From Bondarzewia mesenterica (Eukaryota > Basidiomycota > Agaricomycetes > Russulales > Bondarzewiaceae), in NCBI GenBank assembly GCA_004802705.1, contig SGPL01000755.1:1-13002 (forward strand): DNA of 13,002 nt. The letters are read 5' to 3'. The position numbers were made by a program, and so were the translations under genes. Within the stretch, counting starts at the first letter, position 1, and each line of letters begins with the position of its first letter. Shown here piece after piece: positions 8,799 through 13,002 of the stretch. The notes beneath the pieces are model-generated. The model made no database searches. It was given only the letters and a program-made list of their open reading frames with translations, and was not told the DNA's origin.

Positions 8799-9556
8799 AT
8801 GTCCTATTTCCTCCCGCACCTCCCCTCTGGCTGGCACGTCGACGAGGCCATCAAGTCTGAAGAGGACCGTGTCGTCGTCATTCGTTTCGGTCATGACTGG
8901 GACACGCAATGCATGACTATGGACGAGACGCTCTACGGCGTCGCTGAGAAGGTGCAGAACTTTGCCGTCATCTACCTCGTCGACATCACCGAGGTGCCGG
9001 ACTTCAACAAGGTCAGTCGGTCTGTCGTTTGCGCGGTGGTCTCCTTTTGTGGGCGCTGATGCTGTCGGGTCGGTGTCGTTATGGCAGATGTATGAGTTGT
9101 ATGACCCGTGCACGGTCATGTTCTTCTATCGGTATGTTGGGCCAATTTTATCTCATCCTTTGTGATAATACGATCTCATGTTCCCGTATGTCAGGAACAA
9201 GCATATCATGATTGATTTGGGTACTGGTAACAACAACAAGATGTGAGTATATACGCGTGCATGCAGCATAATTCTTCCATCGTTGCTGACCTCGTTTCCT
9301 CCCGTCGTCTCTCAGTAACTGGGCTATGGATAACAAGCAGGAGGTAAATCTTTTTTTCCGTTAGGGGGGATTTCATGAGCTCATTGTCTCTCAATAGTTG
9401 ATCGACATCATCGAGACAGTCTACCGCGGTGCGTCCAAAGGACGCGGTCTCGTCGTTTCGCCGAAAGGTCCGTCAAATCCAGTGGATACGCGTATCATAG
9501 TCACTGAACTGATCTTGACTCTTCACACAGATTACTCGACTCGTTACAGATACTAA
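8799..9556 (+). CDS. DIB1: Dib1/DIM1, U5 snRNP 15-kDa thioredoxin-fold protein
   Basis: Essential pre-mRNA splicing factor of the U5 snRNP and tri-snRNP that must leave before spliceosome activation. Exons 8799-9011, 9088-9131, 9195-9242, 9316-9343, 9398-9467 and 9531-9556 have GT-AG introns and yield 142 residues, exactly the length of the human protein (TXNL4A). The landmarks read almost as in animals: SYFLPHLPSGW at the start, EEDRVVVIRFGHDWD (21-35), VIYLVDITEVPDFNK (57-71), MYELYDPCTVMFFYRNKH, DLGTGNNNKINWAM and the end SPKDYSTRYRY. The fold is thioredoxin-like but there is no CxxC pair, as normal for the family. It faces cyclophilin H, another tri-snRNP protein, across a short promoter, and converges on the Dph3 gene. 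Introns are 54-76 nt. Identification is firm. Confidence 0.97.
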
Positions 9557-9792
9557 GCCGATATGCCTCAACATATGTAACGGTATTTCTCGTCTCACTG
9601 CACCGTGTATTACCCACGCTTTGAAATAACCAGTCGCTTTTCTTGTCACAACAAGCATTCTGAAATCCCATTAATACCGCACACGCCTATACTGTACAGC
9701 TAGTAGATACATACGCCGAATCGAACAGCAGAGCACTTCGTCATGCGATCGGGGAGTCTGCTCGCCACCTCCATCCGCCCCGATGATGAGGA
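9557..9792. other. Convergent 3' region between Dib1 and Dph3
   Basis: 236 bases between the two stop codons. It must hold both 3' UTRs and poly(A) signals, so overlapping transcript ends are likely. No ORF or structure of note was seen. Confidence 0.6.
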
Positions 9793-10211
9793 TCAAGCCT
9801 CTACGCCGATAACCTTCACTTCCTCCGAGATGTTCAGATGCTCCAAAGCATCAGCAAACTCCTCGCCATCTTCCTCGTGCTCGCCATCCCCGTCCTCGTC
9901 CTCGTCCTCATCATCCTCACTCTCGCTAGCCACTCCATCCTCGTCGTCCGGCGGCTCATCTTCATAGTCAAGCTATCGAGAAGAACCATCAGCATCGCAA
10001 TGGAGACTCCCTCCCTGAGACAACTCACCGGATCATAAATTACACGAATAATGAGACTGCAACTCGGACACGTCGCGATGTCCTCGTAGTTCGCGAGCTG
10101 CCTTCGCGAAATCTCAAAGCGGTCTCCGCATGGACACGGGTAGTGGTACACCCGCTTCTCCTCGTCCCACGCCATGTCCTCGATCTCAATCTCGTCGTAG
10201 TACGCGCCCAT
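9793..10211 (-). CDS. DPH3: Dph3/Kti11, CSL zinc-finger protein for diphthamide synthesis
   Basis: Small iron/zinc-binding electron carrier for the first step of diphthamide formation on eEF2 (with Dph1-Dph2); it also associates with Elongator in tRNA wobble-uridine modification. Exon 1 is 10029-10211 and exon 2 is 9793-9972, with a 56-nt GT-AG intron. The 120-residue product has the DPH-type domain: [20 protein letters not shown], then metal-ligand pairs Cys26-x-Cys28 (PCPCGD) and Cys48-xx-Cys51 (CPSC), and the signature GDRFEIS. The first 61 residues cover nearly the whole yeast or human protein (about 82). The remaining 59 form a strongly acidic tail, rich in GAG/GAC/GAT codons, ending in a possible short helix ([15 protein letters not shown]). 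Reading through the intron instead would give an unrelated basic end, so splicing is favoured. Confidence 0.95.
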
Positions 10212-10329
10212 GGCGTTTTATCAGTGATTTCGCCGTTGATGTTATTATATTTTTGGGGAGAAGGAGGACTATGGGTATGAGAAAGTATGAAGAGTGATTA
10301 ACCTGGTGGTATGTAGTAAGCGAGGGAGG
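10212..10329. other. Promoter region of Dph3, up to the edge of the duplicated block
   Basis: 118 bases upstream of the Dph3 start. The stretch is A/T-rich near 10235-10255, with a run like ATATTTTT. Homology between the two copies of the downstream duplicated block begins at about 10330, so this part is not shared with the second copy. Confidence 0.45.
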
Positions 10330-10431
10330 AGCTCCAAACAAAGGCAGACAAACCTCAAAGACCTCTGGCACCGCATGTAGGTAAGTACAGTGCATGTCGC
10401 GCTTGAAACCATCTCGCACTCTTCGTTGGAC

Positions 10432-11245
10432 ATGAAGGGAAACTCACGGCGTCGTTTTTCTCTTTTCCGATTCGCCTTTCGCTCAAGCCCAACATCACTC
10501 CTTCAATTGAATCCCATGCTGCGCCCATCCTAAGTCTCTCTCCCCCAGCCTCGCCACCACCCCTTCGTCCCCCCATTCTCCAGACTGAAGCAATACCGGA
10601 ACCTCTCCAGTCTCAGCCGGGATCATCGGAGAATCTTTCTGTCCTTCAAGATGAGGACAATGTGGACTCGATCGGTAATAATGTGTCGTATGATCCTGAA
10701 TACACTGGGGTAAGTCTAGGGTGTCCACACACAATCGCCTAACCAGCATGTTTGGTCTCTTTCAGCTCCCACCAATGGATGCATTATTCAAGCTATCTAA
10801 AGACTTCCCGCACTCACCAGAAGGGGCCGCCAAGGTGCTCGCCATCGTGTTTGGCATGCGCGACGAGCGCTTGGCTCGAAAGCGCCGCGCCGAGAAGAGA
10901 ATAAAGCACGTGACTCTGCAAAGGGAGATATGGGAGGCGGAGTTGGAAAACGCGGAGGAAGAGTTGAAGAGTACTGACGTTGTTACCGTCGAACACTTGG
11001 CTCGAAAGCAACTCGCCGAGAAGGTAACCAAATACCTGACTCTGCAAAGGGAGACGTGGGAGGCGGAGTTGGAGGAGGTGGAGAGAGACTACGGGCGGAT
11101 AGTGAGGAGCATGGGCATTGTTATCGTCACACTGCGCAACAGGGGAATGCCAATCATAAAGCCGGCCTTGTCTGTGTCGTCGGATGAAGAGAGCTACGCC
11201 GAAGAAGAATCTGACGATTACGTCGAAGAAGAATATGACGATTAG
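10432..11245 (+). pseudogene. Copy A of the duplicated gene, first exon frameshifted
   Basis: The ATG at 10432 matches the start of the intact paralogue (MKGNSxRR then FRFAFRSSP). A net 10-bp loss near 10493 shifts the frame, and a TAA ends it at 10531 after 33 residues. The rest of exon 1 (to 10709), the intron (10710-10765, GTAAGT to TTTCAG) and exon 2 (10766-11245) still read in the paralogue's frame. No other in-frame ATG opens exon 1. The exon 2 frame stays open upstream into the intron, so an ATG at 10748 could start a 165-residue product without splicing. Exon 2 encodes a charged helical region in which LARKxxAEK...TLQRExWEAELE occurs twice, 42 residues apart, then a conserved SMGIVI...LRNRGMPI segment and an acidic tail. 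Family unknown. Pseudogene or shortened gene; the first seems likelier. Confidence 0.6.
10871..11086 (+). repeat. Internal direct repeat in copy A, period 126 bp
   Basis: TTGGCTCGAAAGC at 10871 recurs at 10997, and the following sequences stay similar through GGGAGGCGGAGTTGGA in both units. The period is 126 bp (42 codons), so the duplication keeps the frame and doubles the predicted helix. Copy B has one unit only. Confidence 0.8.
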
Positions 11246-11398
11246 GTCTTTTTTTTTTTTGTGCTCATGGGGGCTCCTTTCTTTGGAGCTTTAGCAACGC
11301 TGTCATTTCTCGTACCTCAGACTTCGCCTCTCTTTCTCTCCAGACGACTCGTACTTATTGACTGTCTGTATTAACTAATTTTTGATTGACCAATATCA

Positions 11399-11593
11399 TG
11401 TCCATGTCCTGCACTGTCCTCTACTGATGTGAAGTGAGGGATCTCAAAAAGAGGGTCTTTTAAGAGCTTTTAAGATACCTTAAGATGACTACTCACATAC
11501 TGGTAGCAAGCGGGGTTTGAACACAAAATGTCAAAGTGAGAGGGAGGTCATCATCAGCTCGTTGGTAAATAATTCCTCATCCAACCTAACTAG
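11399..11593. other. Spacer between the two duplicated blocks
   Basis: About 195 bases not shared by the two copies. It holds three consecutive 10-bp units at 11457-11486 (CTTTTAAGAG, CTTTTAAGAT, ACCTTAAGAT). It must also include the distal promoter of copy B. No ORF of interest was seen. Confidence 0.55.
11457..11486 (+). repeat. Three tandem 10-bp repeats with TTAAGA core
   Basis: CTTTTAAGAG, CTTTTAAGAT and ACCTTAAGAT follow one another without gaps. The 10-bp period is about one helical turn. It is short and could be chance or slippage. Confidence 0.6.
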
Positions 11594-11662
11594 AACTCCA
11601 AACAAAAGCGGACAAAGGCCCACCCCCAAAGACCTCTGACACCGCACGTAGGTAAGTACAGT

Positions 11663-11744
11663 GCATGTCGTGGTAATGTCGTGTAGTACTAGACTTGTCC
11701 GTCACTACCCATAGAGACTCGGTCACCACCAGTCTAGCATGTCG
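11663..11744. mobile_element. 66-bp insertion flanked by 8-bp direct repeats in copy B
   Basis: GCATGTCG occurs at 11663-11670 and again at 11737-11744, with 66 bases between. Copy A has a single GCATGTCG at the matching place (10392-10399), so the segment looks like an insertion with an 8-bp target-site duplication. CTAGACT near the left half and AGTCTAG at the right end form a 7-bp inverted repeat. An 8-bp duplication would fit a hAT-type non-autonomous element, but the insert is very short. Deletion in copy A between the repeats is the alternative. Confidence 0.45.
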
Positions 11745-11776
11745 TGCTTGAAACCATCTCGCACTCTTCGTTGGAC

Positions 11777-12453
11777 ATGAAGGGAAATTCACTGCGTCGT
11801 CTTCCTCTCTTCCGATTCGCCTTTCGCTCAAGCCCAACCACGGGGCACACCACTCCTTCAATCGAATCCCATGCTGCGCCCATCCTAGGCCTCTCTCCCC
11901 CAGCCTCACCACCACCCCTTCGTCCCCCCATTCTCCAGACTGAAGCAATACCGGAACCTCTTCAGTCTCAGCCGGGACCATCGGAGAATTTGCCTATCCG
12001 TCAAGTTGCGGACGATGGGGTCTCGATCGATGACACTGTGTCATTTGATCCCGAAAACACTGGAGTGAGTCCGGAGTGTCCACACACAATCGCCGAACTA
12101 ACATGTTTGGTTACTTTCAGATCCCACCACTGGATGCGTTGCTCAAGCTACGTAACTCCCCAGACTTGCCAGAAGGGGCCGCCAAGGTGCTCGCTGCCAT
12201 GTATGGCATGCGTGATGAATATTTGGCTCAAAAGCGCCGCCCCGAGCAGGCAATTCAGGTAATCAAACACGTGACTCTGCAAAGGGAGATGTGGGAGGCG
12301 GAGTTGGAGAAGGCCGAGGAAGACTACGGGCAGGCGGTGAAGAGTATGGGCATTGTTATCGCCATACTGCGCAAGAGGGGATTGCCAATCGTGATGCCGC
12401 CCGCATCTGTGTCGTCGGTTGAACAGAGCTTCGTCGAAGAAGAATCTGATTAG
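11777..12453 (+). CDS. Copy B of the duplicated gene: intact Pro-rich, charged-helix protein of unknown function
   Basis: Exons 11777-12064 and 12121-12453 are joined by a 56-nt GT-AG intron and encode 206 residues. The ATG at 11777 is the first in frame and matches the equivalent ATG of copy A. Residues 1-20 are basic and hydrophobic (MKGNSLRRLPLFRFAFRSSP), which could be a mitochondrial-type or nuclear signal, though this is only suggestive. Residues 30-75 are Pro/Ser-rich and probably disordered. Residues 100-180 hold PPLDALLKL, PEGAAKVLAAMYGMRDEYLAQKRR, then a heptad-like charged stretch HVTLQREMWEAELEKAEEDYG and SMGIVIAILRKRGLPI. The last residues are acidic (VEEESD). No family recognised; probably lineage-specific. 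The intron, length and sequence shared with copy A support it as a real gene. A short insertion ends 32 bases before its ATG. Confidence 0.75.
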
Positions 12454-12597
12454 GTCCTTTTTTTTTTTTTGCTCGCGGGGGCTCCTTTCTTTGGAGCTGT
12501 AGCGACGCTCTTATTTCTCGTACCTCACACTTCGTCTCTCTTTCTCTCCAAATGACTCATATTGACTATCTGTATTAACCAAGTTTTGACCAATATC

Positions 12598-13002
12598 GCT
12601 CGCACATCTCCAGCCATGCAGCCAATGCCATCTGTCTCTGCCATTCGCTTTGATATGAAAATCCAGTGAACGTGGTAGTTCACGTCGCACTCATAAAATT
12701 CAGGCTCTCGTCTGCTGGAGATGCCTGTGACTGGTGAAGGCAGGACAATTTGTCTGCTGCACTATACTGTAGAACACACGCCACAAGCGCGTTGCAAGGG
12801 CAAGCACATGACAAGGTCTTAGAGGACCCCCGATAATAGGAGGGGAACCTAGATACCGATCCGGACAAATTTTGGGCGAAAATTCAAAAATGCTAGATGA
12901 AAAACGGACAAATTCGACCCTTGAGGCCGAGGTAGCCAAATTTTTATCCGGACATGGACGGCTGGGGCCCGGAGAACCCAGATCGTCATCCGGACATATT
13001 TT
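12598..13002. other. Intergenic end of window
   Basis: No convincing exon. The reverse ORFs here lack recognised motifs. The last 145 bases contain a motif repeated at regular spacing, listed separately. Confidence 0.55.
12859..13002 (+). repeat. Degenerate repeat with CGGACA core every 42-44 bp
   Basis: ATCCGGACA occurs at 12859, 12946 and 12988, and the variant AAACGGACA at 12902. The steps are 43, 44 and 42 bp. Three of the four copies are followed by an A/T-rich stretch (AAATTTT, AAATTC, TATTTT). The array may continue past the window end. Confidence 0.6.

Larger units (their letters stand above)
10330..11397 (+). repeat. Tandem segmental duplication, copy A (1068 bp)
   Basis: By eye this block aligns along its length with 11594-12597. 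It covers the 5' flank, both exons, the intron and about 150 bases of 3' flank. The main differences from copy B are a 10-bp deletion near 10493, an extra 126-bp internal repeat in exon 2, and absence of a 74-bp insertion upstream of the ATG. Both copies have a 12-13 base T run just after the stop codon, followed by the same short hairpin (GCTCC, seven bases, GGAGC). Confidence 0.9.
11594..12597 (+). repeat. Tandem segmental duplication, copy B (1004 bp)
   Basis: Direct-orientation partner of 10330-11397. The homology starts at ACTCCAAACAAA on the left and ends at GACCAATATC on the right. It carries a 66-bp insertion plus an 8-bp duplicated flank upstream of the ATG, and lacks the 126-bp internal repeat of copy A. 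Confidence 0.9.

Noticed and set aside
9834..10211. Unspliced Dph3 reading frame of 125 codons
   Set aside because: Reading through the intron gives a basic, Met/Arg-rich end. The GT-AG splice at 9973-10028 gives the coherent acidic tail.
10721..11245. ORF of 174 codons starting inside the intron of copy A
   Set aside because: It starts at a GTG, not an ATG. The intact paralogue shows this part is an intron; only the internal ATG at 10748 is kept as a possibility.
11249..11260. Run of 12 T as a Pol III terminator
   Set aside because: It directly follows the stop codon of a Pol II-type gene in both copies, with no Pol III gene upstream.
11495..11530. tRNA-like GGTTTGAAC segment (T-arm or B-box resemblance)
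   Set aside because: The A-box-like match is too close, no cloverleaf forms and there is no terminator at the right distance.
1..13002. CRISPR array, bacterial operon, secondary-metabolite cluster or autonomous transposon
   Set aside because: Spliceosomal introns throughout show a fungal nuclear genome. No spaced identical repeats of array type, no synthase genes and no transposase or reverse transcriptase motif were seen.

Overview
The window looks like nuclear DNA of a filamentous basidiomycete, probably a wood- or litter-decay Agaricomycete. The genes are split by many short introns (mostly 50-76 nt) with GT-AG or occasionally GC-AG ends. The protein set is fungal: a basidiomycete-type methanol/alcohol oxidase, a fungal SDR-like protein, cyclophilin H, Dib1/DIM1 and Dph3. 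Exon coordinates were worked out by hand from reading frame, splice dinucleotides and remembered family conservation; no alignment was run.

Layout. 1-760 (+): 3' end of an SDR-fold gene, six exons visible, one of them only 9 nt. 761-3663: about 2.9 kb without a gene I can recognise. It holds a 14-bp perfect inverted repeat, a reverse-strand ORF that could be a terminal exon, and the upstream region of the oxidase. 3664-7111 (+): alcohol (methanol) oxidase of the GMC family, 27 exons and 650 codons after allowing for one extra A at 5319-5322. About 58 single N bases lie in 3420-5444, and every exonic one is at a position where the variation could be silent. 7112-7424: convergent 3' region. 7425-8614 (-): cyclophilin H, 9 exons. 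8615-8798: a 184-bp divergent promoter. 8799-9556 (+): Dib1/DIM1, the U5 snRNP 15-kDa protein, 6 exons. 9793-10211 (-): Dph3/Kti11, 2 exons, with an acidic tail. 10330-12597: a tandem duplication of a two-exon gene of unknown function. The first copy has a disrupted first exon; the second is intact. 12598-13002: intergenic, ending in a motif repeated about every 43 bp.

How the genes relate. Cyclophilin H and Dib1 both belong to the spliceosomal U4/U6.U5 tri-snRNP, and here they are transcribed head to head from one short promoter, which suggests co-expression. Dph3 acts in diphthamide synthesis and with Elongator. The oxidase would convert methanol, released from lignin methoxyl or pectin methyl ester groups, to formaldehyde and hydrogen peroxide. 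The duplicated gene has a Pro-rich N-terminus, a charged helical middle and an acidic end. It is the part of the window with the least known biology. I found no clear previously undescribed multi-gene system.
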